Assembly (NCBI RefSeq): GCF_020524165.1
Contig: NZ_JAIVKU010000003.1
Location: forward strand, 514,135-578,134
Length of the DNA stretch: 64,000 nucleotides
From: Guptibacillus hwajinpoensis
GTDB taxonomy: Bacteria; Bacillota; Bacilli; Bacillales; Guptibacillaceae
Direction: 5' to 3'
The notes beneath the pieces were generated by a model that was not told the origin of the DNA, searched no databases, and was given only the letters and a program-made list of their open reading frames with translations. Within the stretch, counting starts at the first letter, position 1. Every line of letters begins with the position of its first letter. This document shows, piece by piece, positions 18,390-27,666 of this stretch. Position numbers and translations under genes: made by a program.

Positions 18390-20531
18390 ATGATACGAGA
18401 TTATTCTGCATATAACAAAGTGAGCCAGGCTTTTACAGCCTATTGGGATGATTTTCATACCATTACGGTAATGGCTAATATCTCGTTAGATGTAAAGGAT
18501 GCCTACACCCTTACTGATGGCCATTTAGACATCCCGATTGAAGTGAAAGAAAACTCAAAAATGGGTAAGAAGAGGCTGATTTCCTTACACGTCAAGCACG
18601 AGTATATTCCAGGTAATAACTACTACCTTATTCACTCTACTGGTGAAACCAGTCTTGTTTATACTGGGAAAGTTGTCAGAACTGATTTGTTTGATGAACG
18701 CTATTATTACGATGGAGAATTAGGCGCTCTATTAACTGATCGGGGCACGATCTTCCGAGTGTGGGCACCAACGGCAACAGAGGTTATTGTTAATATCTAT
18801 AATGATTCCTTTCAAAAAATAAAAGAATTGCCCATGTTAAAGAAAGAGTGCGGGGTGTATGAAGGATCATCAGCTGAAGTATCGGAAGGGGCTCTATATA
18901 CTTACAGTGTAAATGTAAATGGAGAATGTCGAGAAACCATTGATCCATATGCGAAAGCGGCTACTTCAAACTGCAAGTTTGGAATGGTGATCAATCCTTC
19001 TCATACGAATCCAGAGAATTGGAATCCTTACAGTAAACCTTCATTTGCGAAACCTTCAGACGCGATCATATACGAATTACATGTAAGAGACTTTAGTGCA
19101 CAAGCAAAAAGCGGACTGAAAAATAGAGGGAAGTATAAGGCATTTACTGAAGAACCGGCTGATAAAGATGGTATTCCATCAGGTATTAACTATATAAAAT
19201 GGCTGGGGGTTACACATCTGGAACTTCTTCCTATTCAGGATTTTGGAAGTGTAGATGAGACGAAAGTCCCTCCGTCCTATAATTGGGGATATGATCCAAT
19301 TCATTATTTTGTACCTGAAGGTAGCTATTCACTAAACTCTCATGAACCATATACCCGTATTCGAGAAGTGAAAGAAATGATTCAGAACCTTCATGAAAAA
19401 GGATTAAGGGTTATTATGGACGTTGTTTTTAATCACGTCTATCAGCTCCATGCCTCTCCTTTAGAAAAACTTGTTCCTGGCTACTATTTTCGATTTGATC
19501 ATGGTGGAAAGCCTTCGAATGGCACGGGGGTAGGGAACGACACGGCATCAGAAAGAAAAATGATGAGAAAATTAATTGTTGATTCGGTTGTTTATTGGGC
19601 GAAGGAATACGGAATTGACGGTTTCCGCTTTGACTTAATGGGCATTCATGATAAAGAAACAATGAATGAAGTACGATATGCTCTCGATTGTATCGATCCA
19701 ACGATACTTATTTTTGGTGAAGGTTGGCATATGAACACGATTTTACCTGACCATCGAAAAGCGATGAGCGCTAATGCTCGTGAAACCCCTAGGATAGGCT
19801 ATTTTAACGATCATTTTCGTGATTCTGTCAAAGGCAAGTTATTTGATACACGCTCGACTGGCTTCGCAAATGGAAACTTTTCAGTTAAAGAAGAGGTAAA
19901 GAAGTGTATAATGGGGAGTGTTGAGGATAAATTTATTACGGCATCTCAGTCCATAAATTATGTAGAATGTCATGATAACCATACGCTTTGGGATCGCTTA
20001 AACCGGAGTCATCCAGGAGTAAGCGAGGATATCAAACAGCGTATGCATCGTCTAGCGACGGCCATCACCATTCTTTCACAGGGGATTCCTTTCATTCATG
20101 CAGGACAGGAATTTTTCCGCACAAAAAATGGAGTGGAAGATAGCTATAAATCACCTGATAAAATTAATCGCTTTGATTGGCAGAGAATGAGAGCTGTTCA
20201 AGCAAACGTCAAGTATATTCGAGGTTTAATTTCAATTAGAAATCACTTTGATGCATTTCGAATGGCGGAACGACACGAAATGAATCGGATTTCTTTTATT
20301 GATTCACCAGGTCCAATTCTGGCCTATCGTATCCATCAAGAACATTCTTCAGAATCCATTGTAGTGGTTCATAACGGTGGATTCCATGACGATATTATTG
20401 ATATCGGAGATGGAGAGAAATGGATTCTTGCAGATGGAGAAGAAGCAAGCGTAGAGCCGATCAGAAAAACAGGGGAAAAAGTGCTCTCTGTTGCGCCATT
20501 TAACACAATTATTTTAATAACAAATGATTAA
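18390..20531 (+). CDS. amyX: type I pullulanase
   Basis: 713 aa, GH13 debranching enzyme that hydrolyses alpha-1,6 links in pullulan and glycogen-like substrates. The N-terminal beta-sandwich/CBM48 region carries FRVWAPTATEV. The pullulanase signature YNWGYDP follows. Catalytic residues are D415 in GFRFDLMG and E444 in GEGW. No signal peptide is present, so it is intracellular like AmyX of B. subtilis (about 718 aa). The ATG follows AAAGGATGGG. The substrate may be stored or imported branched dextrins. Confidence 0.95.
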   Translation: MIRDYSAYNKVSQAFTAYWDDFHTITVMANISLDVKDAYTLTDGHLDIPIEVKENSKMGKKRLISLHVKHEYIPGNNYYLIHSTGETSLVYTGKVVRTDLFDERYYYDGELGALLTDRGTIFRVWAPTATEVIVNIYNDSFQKIKELPMLKKECGVYEGSSAEVSEGALYTYSVNVNGECRETIDPYAKAATSNCKFGMVINPSHTNPENWNPYSKPSFAKPSDAIIYELHVRDFSAQAKSGLKNRGKYKAFTEEPADKDGIPSGINYIKWLGVTHLELLPIQDFGSVDETKVPPSYNWGYDPIHYFVPEGSYSLNSHEPYTRIREVKEMIQNLHEKGLRVIMDVVFNHVYQLHASPLEKLVPGYYFRFDHGGKPSNGTGVGNDTASERKMMRKLIVDSVVYWAKEYGIDGFRFDLMGIHDKETMNEVRYALDCIDPTILIFGEGWHMNTILPDHRKAMSANARETPRIGYFNDHFRDSVKGKLFDTRSTGFANGNFSVKEEVKKCIMGSVEDKFITASQSINYVECHDNHTLWDRLNRSHPGVSEDIKQRMHRLATAITILSQGIPFIHAGQEFFRTKNGVEDSYKSPDKINRFDWQRMRAVQANVKYIRGLISIRNHFDAFRMAERHEMNRISFIDSPGPILAYRIHQEHSSESIVVVHNGGFHDDIIDIGDGEKWILADGEEASVEPIRKTGEKVLSVAPFNTIILITND

Positions 20532-20560
20532 CACATGAAGATTTCGTCAACGTGTGTTAT
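20528..20560 (+). terminator. amyX terminator
   Basis: TAACACATG pairs with CGTGTGTTA (one G-U) and is followed by TAATTTTTTA. Confidence 0.6.
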
Positions 20561-20579
20561 AATTTTTTATTCGTAGACG

Positions 20580-20616
20580 GTTTTTAGCTAAGTCCGGAGA
20601 ACAAACCGCTAAAAAC
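20580..20616. repeat. 9-bp inverted repeat upstream of ytmP
   Basis: GTTTTTAGC (20580-20588) and GCTAAAAAC (20608-20616) are separated by 19 nt. There is no T-run, so it may be an operator or a leader stem. No known regulator motif is recognised. Confidence 0.4.
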
Positions 20617-20664
20617 GCAAAACTTCCAGAATCTACAAACTAACGGAAATCGAAGGTGAATTTG

Positions 20665-21465
20665 TTGGATAACATTTTAGGCGAAGGCTGGCAGGTGACG
20701 CCTGCTGGCGGAGCGACAGGCGAAGCATACTTAGCTCAATATGGAGACGAGAAATTATTCCTAAAACGGAACTCCTCGCCTTTTCTGGCTGTTTTGTCGG
20801 CGGAAGGAATTGTACCGAAACTTCTCTGGACCAAGCGACTTGAGAATGGAGACGTTATTACAGCCCAAAAGTGGTTGCCGGGGAGGGAACTGAAGTCCCA
20901 TGAAATGAAGCAGCCGCGAGTGGCGCAAATGCTTTATAAGATTCATCGTTCTTCAGAGCTTCGAAGGATGCTTAATCGTCTCGGAAAAAAACCCTTGTCA
21001 CCAGACATTATTTATCAAGATTTGCTACAGAAATTTGAGAATCACCATCGCAGAGATGTTGAAGTCATTCGAGCGCTTTCTTATCTCGCTGCCAATAAGA
21101 ATGACCTTGAGAACGTGGAGAAGGTTGTCTGTCATTGTGATGTTAATCATAATAATTGGATGTTTAGTGAGGAAGGAAATCTATACTTGATTGATTGGGA
21201 TGGAGCGGTTGTGGCTGATCCCGCATTAGATATCGGGATGCTCTTATATTGGTACCTGCCTAAAGAAGAGTGGGGAGAATGGCTCACTCATTATGGATTG
21301 GAGAATACAGAAAGCCTGCGCCACCGCATGTATTGGTATGTAGTAGCACAGACCCTTCTGTCTATCTATTGGTATGATCTAAAAGGATTGAATGGGGAAG
21401 TTGAATTCTGGAAAAAAGACTTAGAAAATTTGAATCACTATCGACTTATTGATACCGATCAATAG
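20665..21465 (+). CDS. ytmP: APH/choline-kinase-fold phosphotransferase (YtmP-like)
   Basis: 266 aa. The kinase active-site loop HCDVNHNNWMF and the metal-binding IDWDGA follow the HxDxxxxN...D pattern of the aminoglycoside/choline kinase superfamily. The physiological substrate of YtmP is unknown, and its membership does not imply drug resistance. TTG at 20665 is chosen over the GTG at 20656, which lies in the site GAAGGTG; the TTG at 20662 is a near alternative. Its 3' end overlaps the converging ytzH by 20 bp. Confidence 0.8.
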   Translation: MDNILGEGWQVTPAGGATGEAYLAQYGDEKLFLKRNSSPFLAVLSAEGIVPKLLWTKRLENGDVITAQKWLPGRELKSHEMKQPRVAQMLYKIHRSSELRRMLNRLGKKPLSPDIIYQDLLQKFENHHRRDVEVIRALSYLAANKNDLENVEKVVCHCDVNHNNWMFSEEGNLYLIDWDGAVVADPALDIGMLLYWYLPKEEWGEWLTHYGLENTESLRHRMYWYVVAQTLLSIYWYDLKGLNGEVEFWKKDLENLNHYRLIDTDQ

Positions 21466-21724
21466 TTTCAACCCACTGGCTAAGATGAGGCTGGTGGGTT
21501 TCAATATGGCTTAATAAATTCGATTCGGTTGCTCCAGTGGCACTATATTGTTGAATTTGACTAAGGACCTGCTTGATTTCTGGTGCAACCCCGTCATTTT
21601 GCTGTAGTGCTGTTGCCAGACGCTGAACTTGCTCACATTCTGAAGACGTTCCTGTGCAGTCAATGTGATGGTTTTTAAGTATGTCGGCCAGAATGAAAAG
21701 CTGATCTCGGTGTGAGAGTGGCAT
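21446..21724 (-). CDS. ytzH: YtzH-like protein
   Basis: 92 aa, mostly helical, cytosolic. It begins MPLSHRDQLFILADILKNHH and sits tail to tail with ytmP, exactly as ytzH does in B. subtilis. The function is unknown. The start follows AAGGAGGA. The last 20 bp are shared with ytmP on the other strand. Confidence 0.8.
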   Translation of the reverse strand: MPLSHRDQLFILADILKNHHIDCTGTSSECEQVQRLATALQQNDGVAPEIKQVLSQIQQYSATGATESNLLSHIETHQPHLSQWVETIDRYQ

Positions 21725-21795
21725 GAGTGTTCCTCCTTATTTGTACTATTAAGTAGCGTGTACATGTAAGAAGGAATTATGCTGTTTAACGCATG

Positions 21796-21823
21796 AAAAA
21801 ACACGGATTTCTCCGTGTTTTTA
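21796..21823. terminator. terminator for the 31-aa membrane protein gene
   Basis: AAAAACACGGA and TCCGTGTTTTT form an 11-bp stem closing a 4-nt loop. A/T ends on both sides make it effective for the minus-strand gene at 21835-21930. Confidence 0.75.
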
Positions 21824-21834
21824 ATTTACTTTCA

Positions 21835-21930
21835 TTACTTTGTATCACCTTTTGCTCCCCAGCCGAAAAGCGCAACAATGGAAACAATGATCACAATCCA
21901 GGGTGCCCACATGATAAGAAAATGTTCCAT
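21835..21930 (-). CDS. 31-aa single-pass membrane protein
   Basis: The frame opens MEHFLIMWAPWIVIIVS and closes GWGAKGDTK before TAA. Residues 4-24 form one hydrophobic helix, with a short positively charged tail. A very strong ribosome site (GGAGGGTG, 5 nt from the ATG) and a terminator right after the stop argue for a true gene. Such microproteins often bind and tune larger membrane complexes; no partner is visible here. The family is not recognised. Confidence 0.7.
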   Translation of the reverse strand: MEHFLIMWAPWIVIIVSIVALFGWGAKGDTK

Positions 21931-22102
21931 TTTTTCACCCTCCTCTCTCTCTATCATAACTGATCAGGTCGAAGTCCCTCCATTCCTTTTTAACAATCTG
22001 ACTACTTTTTTTTACCCATCCCTTCATCTTTCTATTCTTAAGAATTCATGGTAAAATGTCGTTTGTGTGATTACGGTGAATAGACAATAAGGAAGTGAAA
22101 GT

Positions 22103-22744
22103 ATGCGTCAACGCAATAAGCCGTGGGCAGCAGATATGTTTGCTGAAAACCCACAGTTCGTTCCAACTAACCCTATTGAAAGAAAAGGGAATTGGAAAGA
22201 CGTTTTCCAGAATGATCATCCCATTCATCTTGAAGTTGGAACGGGAAAAGGTCAGTTTATTATTGGTATGGCGAAGCAGAATCCTGATGTGAACTTTATT
22301 GGATTAGAGTTATCGTCGAGTGTAATGGTGTCGGCTCTTGAAAAATTAATTGAAGAAGATGTGCCGAATGTTCGGTTATTGAACGAAAATGCACAGGATC
22401 TTCAATCCCTTTTTGAAGAAAATGAAGTAAGTCGAATTTATTTAAACTTTTCGGATCCGTGGCCAAAAAATCGCCATGAGAAAAGAAGATTAACATATAA
22501 GACGTTTCTGGACTTGTATCGTGTTGTGATGAGTCCAACTGGTGAAGTTCATTTTAAAACAGATAACCAGGGGTTATTTGAATACTCTCTTCATAGTTTT
22601 TCTGCATATGGTATGACGTTAAATCAGGTCAGTCTTGATTTGCATACAAGTGATATGGAAGATAATGTTATGACTGAGTACGAAGAGAAATTTTCATCAA
22701 AAGGAAGCAGGATTTATCGATGTGAAGCTAAATTCCGATTATGA
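22103..22744 (+). CDS. trmB: tRNA (guanine-N7-)-methyltransferase
   Basis: 213 aa SAM-dependent enzyme that makes m7G46 in the variable loop of tRNA. The SAM site EVGTGKGQF (residues 49-57) and the hallmark [11 protein letters not shown] are present, the latter carrying catalytic and tRNA-contact residues. The ATG follows GGAAGTG. Location next to ytmP/ytzH and ytnP matches trmB (ytmQ) in Bacillus. Confidence 0.95.
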   Translation: MRQRNKPWAADMFAENPQFVPTNPIERKGNWKDVFQNDHPIHLEVGTGKGQFIIGMAKQNPDVNFIGLELSSSVMVSALEKLIEEDVPNVRLLNENAQDLQSLFEENEVSRIYLNFSDPWPKNRHEKRRLTYKTFLDLYRVVMSPTGEVHFKTDNQGLFEYSLHSFSAYGMTLNQVSLDLHTSDMEDNVMTEYEEKFSSKGSRIYRCEAKFRL

Positions 22745-22768
22745 GTCGTTTCGTACGGCTCTTTTTTT
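22743..22768 (+). terminator. trmB terminator
   Basis: GAGTCGT and ACGGCTC form a 7-bp stem (one G-U) around a 5-nt loop, followed by TTTTTTTATT. Confidence 0.7.
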
Positions 22769-22833
22769 TATTGTTATTGAAAGCGATTTCTTTTAGTGAG
22801 AAAATAGATATTATTGTAGAAAGGGGTTTTGTC

Positions 22834-23676
22834 ATGGAACAGTTACAAGTAGGAACACTATCAGTAACTTGGCTTAGAGGTGGTGTTACTCATATGGACG
22901 GTGGGGCAATGTTTGGAGTTGTGCCAAAACCGCTTTGGAGCAAGAAATATCCTGTCAATGAGAAAAACCAGATCGAGCTTCGAACAGATCCGCTGTTGCT
23001 TCAATGGCAAGGGAAGAATATCTTAATTGAATCAGGGATTGGGAAGGGGAAGTTGACCGAGAAGCAGAAAAGGAATTATGGCGTTGAGGAAGAGGCTGAT
23101 ATACATGCCTCTCTTAAAGAGCTAGCGTTATCAGTGGAGGATATCGACATGGTTCTTATGACTCATCTGCATTTTGATCATGCAAGTGGCTTAACTGAAC
23201 CGGATGGAGATGGTTATAAATCCACTTTTCCAAATGCCGTGATTTATGCCACAGAAGTAGAATGGAACGAAATGAGAGAACCTAACATTCGTTCGAAAAA
23301 TACATATTGGAAAGAGAACTGGGAAGTGATTCAACATCAGGTACAAACATTTAAAGAAACGTATGAAGTGCTTCCTGGTTTGAATTTGCATCATACTGGT
23401 GGGCATAGTAACGGTCATGCGATTATCACGATAAAAGAAGGGGACGAGTATCTCATCCACATGGCAGACCTTATGCCAACTCATGCTCATAAAAACCCTC
23501 TCTGGGTACTTGCATACGATGATTATCCAATGACATCCATTTATGCGAAAGAAAAGTGGATTTCTGATGCTGTATCTCAAAACGCCTGGTTTATTTTTTA
23601 TCACGATGCTAGTTATCGTGCTCTTAAATGGAACGAGTCTTTTGAAATAACGAATGAAATAAAACGGAATAGCTGA
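22834..23676 (+). CDS. ytnP: metallo-beta-lactamase-fold lactonase (YtnP-like)
   Basis: 280 aa. The zinc motif HLHFDH is at residues 111-116, with further ligands in HTGGHSNGH and HMADLMP. YtnP of B. subtilis (about the same length) is a quorum-quenching lactonase able to open N-acyl homoserine lactones and to block streptomycete signals. No signal peptide is present. The ATG at 22834 follows AAAGGGG; 31 upstream codons in frame lie over the trmB terminator and are not used. Confidence 0.85.
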   Translation: MEQLQVGTLSVTWLRGGVTHMDGGAMFGVVPKPLWSKKYPVNEKNQIELRTDPLLLQWQGKNILIESGIGKGKLTEKQKRNYGVEEEADIHASLKELALSVEDIDMVLMTHLHFDHASGLTEPDGDGYKSTFPNAVIYATEVEWNEMREPNIRSKNTYWKENWEVIQHQVQTFKETYEVLPGLNLHHTGGHSNGHAIITIKEGDEYLIHMADLMPTHAHKNPLWVLAYDDYPMTSIYAKEKWISDAVSQNAWFIFYHDASYRALKWNESFEITNEIKRNS

Positions 23677-23683
23677 TTTTAAG

Positions 23684-23716
23684 AAAGACTGCCGAACGGG
23701 TAGTCTTCTTTTTTTT
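23684..23716 (+). terminator. ytnP terminator
   Basis: AAGACT(G)CC pairs with GG(G)TAGTCTT, closing a short GAAC loop, and is followed by CTTTTTTTT. Confidence 0.65.
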
Positions 23717-23752
23717 GGGTCCAACTGAATGGAGAAACGGTAATTGATGTGG

Positions 23753-23825
23753 TGAACAACCTGAATGTATTTGATCGCTTTTGAGTGTTTTTGAATAAAA
23801 TTGAACGAAAATGATTGACTTATGA
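23753..23825. repeat. phased TGA array upstream of fruR
   Basis: TGA occurs at 23762, 23772, 23782, 23792, 23802 and 23812, six copies exactly 10 bp apart, flanked by further copies at 23753 and 23823. Most copies read TTGA followed by an A/T-rich stretch. The array abuts and overlaps the fruRKA -35 box. It is a likely binding platform for a regulator such as FruR, or phased A/T tracts that bend DNA. Confidence 0.55.
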
Positions 23826-23843
23826 AAGTGCTTTCATTATACT
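23815..23843 (+). promoter_or_regulatory. fruRKA promoter with cre-like CcpA site between -35 and -10
   Basis: TTGACT (23815-23820), a 17-bp spacer and TATACT (23838-23843) form a good sigma-A promoter. The spacer is almost wholly filled by the perfect palindrome ATGAAAGTGCTTTCAT (23822-23837), which fits the CcpA cre consensus except that the central CG is TG. Binding there would block RNA polymerase, giving catabolite repression. Confidence 0.7.
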
Positions 23844-23866
23844 GTGAATAGAAAGTAGGTGATGAT

Positions 23867-24619
23867 TTGTTAAATGCTGAACGTCATTTCATCATTTTAC
23901 AAGTTCTTAAGGAAAAGGAAACGGCCACTGTTCATGATTTAAGTGAAGCGACAGGAGCATCTGTTTCGACCATTCGACGCGATCTTGTTCAATTAGAAGA
24001 AGAGAATAAGTTGAAACGCGTTCATGGAGGAGCTTCGCTGTTTCGTTCAAAGTGGACAGAACCTTCACTTGGTGAGAAATCAACTCAGAATATGACAGAA
24101 AAAGAGAAAATTGCATCTTATGCAGCTGGATTGGTAAAAGATGGTGATTGTATTTTTGTTGATGCCGGAACAACAACTCAGAAGATGGCTCCGTTCTTAC
24201 AAGATAAAGAGGTAATTGTTGTTACTAATGGTTACCAGGTCATTGAAAACCTGCTCGCAGAGGGCATTACGACTTATGTGATTGGCGGGAAATTTAAACC
24301 AAGAACAGGGGCTATGACAGGTGCAAAGGCACTTGAAAGTATTGAGACGTATCGGTTCGACAAGTGCTTTATCGGGATTAACGGCATTCATGATTCGTTA
24401 GGCTATACAACGGCGGATCCAGATGAAGCCATCATTAAACGAGCAGCGATTAAGCTTTCACGCGATGCCTATATTCTAGCTGATTATTCGAAAATTGGTG
24501 AAGCAGCTTTTAGTAAAGTTGCGGATATTGAAGCCTGTACGATTATTACAAATGAACATCCTGAAACAAATTATGATCAGGTGAGCAAACATACAACAGT
24601 AGAAGTGGTGAAGATATGA
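23867..24619 (+). CDS. fruR: DeoR-family transcriptional regulator of the fructose operon
   Basis: 250 aa. The N-terminal DeoR helix-turn-helix (VHDLSEATGASVSTIRRDL) is followed by RVHGGA and the sugar-phosphate-binding DeoRC domain with DAGTTTQKM. FruR proteins usually repress fruRKA and respond to fructose 1-phosphate. TTG is the start, with AGGTG 6 nt upstream. The stop overlaps the fruK start as ATGA, so the operon is translationally coupled. Confidence 0.92.
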   Translation: MLNAERHFIILQVLKEKETATVHDLSEATGASVSTIRRDLVQLEEENKLKRVHGGASLFRSKWTEPSLGEKSTQNMTEKEKIASYAAGLVKDGDCIFVDAGTTTQKMAPFLQDKEVIVVTNGYQVIENLLAEGITTYVIGGKFKPRTGAMTGAKALESIETYRFDKCFIGINGIHDSLGYTTADPDEAIIKRAAIKLSRDAYILADYSKIGEAAFSKVADIEACTIITNEHPETNYDQVSKHTTVEVVKI

Positions 24620-25548
24620 TCTATACAATTACGTTAAATCCATCAGTCGACTATATTGTACGACTGGAAAATCTTAAAACAGGACTCGTTAATACGGTAG
24701 ACGAAGAGATGAAAATCGCAGGGGGAAAAGGTGTTAATGTGACGAAAGTTCTAAAACGCCTTGGACATGAATCAACAGCATTAGGGTTTGTTGGCGGATT
24801 TACGGGTCAGTTCATTGAACAGTCGTTGAAAGAAGAAGCTCTTCATTCTAACTTTATTCATGTAAATGGCGACACACGCATTAACATTAAGTTGAAAAAT
24901 GAAGAGGAAACAGAAATTAATGGTTTATCTCCAGAAATAACAGAAAGTAATATTGAGCAATTATTTACTCAACTTTCGCAAACTGTTGCAGGTGATATTG
25001 TTGTCATGGCTGGGAGCGTCCCTTCAAGTGTTGATCAGACGATCTATTCTCGTATTCTTCGGTCACTACCAGATGGCGTACAGGCAATTGTTGATACTAA
25101 AGGAAAAGCATTAAAGGAGGTAGTAAGAGCAAAACCGTTTTTAGTAAAACCGAACCACCATGAACTAGGCGATTTATTTGATGTTGACATTACTTCAGTA
25201 GCGGAGGCGGTCAAATACGGTAAGAAAGTTCAAGAAATGGGCGCAAAGAACGTAATTGTTTCAATGGCAGGGGATGGAGCTGTATTGCTTACAGCTGATG
25301 ATGTTCTGTTTGGTAATGTCCCAATCGGTAAAGTACAGAATTCAGTTGGAGCAGGGGATTCAGTCGTAGCTGGTTTTCTTAGTAAATACATCGAAACTGA
25401 GAACTTGAAAGAAGCATTCCAATCGGGGATCGCTGCAGGAAGCGCGAGTGCATTTTCAACTGGTTTTTGTACAGCAGAAGAAGTTCAAGAGTTAAGAAAG
25501 CAAATTACGGTTCAACCATATGAAGAAATGGGAGGTAGGGGTATATGA
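24616..25548 (+). CDS. fruK: 1-phosphofructokinase
   Basis: 310 aa PfkB-family kinase that turns fructose 1-phosphate into fructose 1,6-bisphosphate. GGKGVNV near residue 36 binds substrate and the catalytic base is D248 in VGAGDS. It is coupled to fruR (4-nt overlap) and to fruA (4-nt overlap). Confidence 0.96.
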   Translation: MIYTITLNPSVDYIVRLENLKTGLVNTVDEEMKIAGGKGVNVTKVLKRLGHESTALGFVGGFTGQFIEQSLKEEALHSNFIHVNGDTRINIKLKNEEETEINGLSPEITESNIEQLFTQLSQTVAGDIVVMAGSVPSSVDQTIYSRILRSLPDGVQAIVDTKGKALKEVVRAKPFLVKPNHHELGDLFDVDITSVAEAVKYGKKVQEMGAKNVIVSMAGDGAVLLTADDVLFGNVPIGKVQNSVGAGDSVVAGFLSKYIETENLKEAFQSGIAAGSASAFSTGFCTAEEVQELRKQITVQPYEEMGGRGI

Positions 25549-27452
25549 GAATCACAGAATTATTAACAAAAGAGACAATGATTCTGAACCTTGAGGCGAA
25601 TTCAAAAGATCGTGTGATTAATGAGCTGTCTGAAAAACTAGAGAGAGCAGGCAAATTGCAGGACCTTAACGCGTTCAAAAAAGCAATTCATGCGCGTGAG
25701 AAGGAGAGTACGACTGGGATTGGAGAAGGCATTGCGATTCCTCATGCCAAAACTGCGGCAGTAAAGTCACCAGCAATCGTATTTGGTCGTTCTAAAGCTG
25801 GTATTGACTATCAATCTCTTGACGGTCAGCCTGCGCATCTGTTCTTTATGATCGCTGCGACTGAAGGTGCAAATCAAACGCACCTTGAAGCACTATCAAG
25901 ACTATCTTCATTTTTAATGGATAACGAATTCCGTAAAGGACTTCTTGAAGCAAGAACAGAAGAAGAGGTTTTGCAAGCGTTTGATCAGAAAGAAGAAGAA
26001 AATGCTGACGAAGATGAAGCAGAAGAAACAACTGAAGTGACTGGAAAAATCCTAGCTGTAACAGCATGTCCTACGGGAATTGCTCATACGTATATGGCTG
26101 CAGATGCTCTGAAAGCGAAAGCATCTGAAATGGGCTATAGTGTCAAAGTTGAAACAAATGGTTCAGGTGGCGTAAAAAATCGTCTGACTGATGAAGAGAT
26201 TGAAAAGGCACCTGGTATCATTGTTGCCGCTGACACAAAGGTTGAAATGGAGCGTTTTAAAGGAAAGAAAGTGATCGAAGTTCCAGTAGCAGAAGCCATC
26301 CGAAAGCCGGCTGTTTTACTAAAGCAGGCAGCAAATGGTGATGCTCCCGTTTATAAATCTTCTGGATCATACGAAGATCAGATTAGTGAGAAGAAGAATG
26401 AAAGAAAAGGAAAGCAATCAGCTTTCTACAAGCACTTGATGAACGGTGTTTCGAATATGCTGCCGCTTGTAGTTGGTGGCGGTATATTGATAGCCCTTTC
26501 ATTTATCTTTGGCATTAATGCTGCTGATCCAGATGATCCAAGTTACAATGCATTTGCAGCAGCACTTAGCACTATTGGCGGTGGCAACGCCTTTGCTCTT
26601 ATGATTCCAGTCCTTGCAGGATTTATCGCAATGAGTATTGCCGATCGTCCTGGTCTTGCTCCTGGTCTCGTTGGTGGTTTAATGGCTTCTACGAACGGCG
26701 CGGGTTTTCTTGGTGGACTTATTGCAGGTTTCCTTGCTGGTTATGCTGTTCTTCTTTTGAAAAAGCTTTTCTCTGGACTTCCACAGTCGCTTGAAGGGCT
26801 AAAGCCGGTCCTGCTTTATCCACTGTTTGGCATATTTATCACTGGAATTATCATGATGTATGTGGTAATTGAACCTGTAGGTGCTCTTAATACAGGACTT
26901 GAAAACTGGTTAAGTGGTATGGGTACAACAAATAAGCTCCTTCTTGGTTTAATTCTAGGTGGCATGATGGCAGTAGATATGGGAGGTCCGATTAATAAAG
27001 CAGCCTTTACATTCGGTATCGCGATGATTGATGCAGGTAACCTTACGTATCATGCAGCGATCATGGCAGGCGGTATGACGCCACCACTAGGACTTGCGCT
27101 TGCTACGACACTCTTTAAAAATCGTTTTAATAAAACCGAGCGTGAAGCTGGAAAAGTGGCATACGTGATGGGGGCTTCTTTTATCACGGAGGGTGCCATT
27201 CCATTTGCAGCAGCCGATCCAGGACGAGTTATTCCTTCTATTATTGTGGGCTCTTCCGTTGCAGGGGCGTTAACGATGTTGTTTAATATTGCTTTACCAG
27301 CACCACATGGCGGAGCTTTTGTGATTTGGTCTGTTAATAACATCTCGTTAACTCATATTTTGCTTTACATCCTTGCTATTGTCATTGGTACAATTGTTAC
27401 GGCTTTGATGGTCGGAATATTAAAAAAATCAAAACCACAAGTGCAAGCATAA
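25545..27452 (+). CDS. fruA: PTS fructose transporter EIIABC
   Basis: 635 aa, with three PTS domains in one chain. EIIA (1-145) has the phosphorylated H67 in IPHAKT, EIIB (about 165-260) has C175 in TACPTGIAHT, and EIIC (about 295-630) has around nine membrane helices. It imports fructose and phosphorylates it to fructose 1-phosphate, the substrate of FruK. The linker at 148-163 is Glu/Asp-rich. A terminator follows. Confidence 0.96.
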   Translation: MRITELLTKETMILNLEANSKDRVINELSEKLERAGKLQDLNAFKKAIHAREKESTTGIGEGIAIPHAKTAAVKSPAIVFGRSKAGIDYQSLDGQPAHLFFMIAATEGANQTHLEALSRLSSFLMDNEFRKGLLEARTEEEVLQAFDQKEEENADEDEAEETTEVTGKILAVTACPTGIAHTYMAADALKAKASEMGYSVKVETNGSGGVKNRLTDEEIEKAPGIIVAADTKVEMERFKGKKVIEVPVAEAIRKPAVLLKQAANGDAPVYKSSGSYEDQISEKKNERKGKQSAFYKHLMNGVSNMLPLVVGGGILIALSFIFGINAADPDDPSYNAFAAALSTIGGGNAFALMIPVLAGFIAMSIADRPGLAPGLVGGLMASTNGAGFLGGLIAGFLAGYAVLLLKKLFSGLPQSLEGLKPVLLYPLFGIFITGIIMMYVVIEPVGALNTGLENWLSGMGTTNKLLLGLILGGMMAVDMGGPINKAAFTFGIAMIDAGNLTYHAAIMAGGMTPPLGLALATTLFKNRFNKTEREAGKVAYVMGASFITEGAIPFAAADPGRVIPSIIVGSSVAGALTMLFNIALPAPHGGAFVIWSVNNISLTHILLYILAIVIGTIVTALMVGILKKSKPQVQA

Positions 27453-27459
27453 GGTAGAT

Positions 27460-27487
27460 AAGAGGCTCTGAATCGGAGCCTCTTTTT
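27460..27487 (+). terminator. fruRKA terminator
   Basis: AAGAGGCTC and GAGCCTCTT form a 9-bp stem followed by TTT. Confidence 0.8.
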
Positions 27488-27652
27488 CCTATTTATAAAT
27501 AAAAAATGTGAAGGAATCATTTAAAACACTTTCATAAGATGCGAACCTTTTTCCGCTTTATGGTAAATGAGCGCTCTTGATGAGAGAGGTTGAGAGAGCG
27601 TGAGAAGCCATATATGTCCATCTCAATCATATAGTTTACGTTGAGATTCAAA

Positions 27653-27666
27653 TGATAACGTTTTCA
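27653..27666 (+). promoter_or_regulatory. consensus cre site upstream of proC
   Basis: TGATAACGTTTTCA fits every fixed position of the CcpA consensus TGWNANCGNTNWCA. It lies 115 bp before proC in a 328-bp region that holds nothing else firm; a TATAAA at 27737 may be part of the proC promoter. Whether it activates or represses is not visible. Confidence 0.55.
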
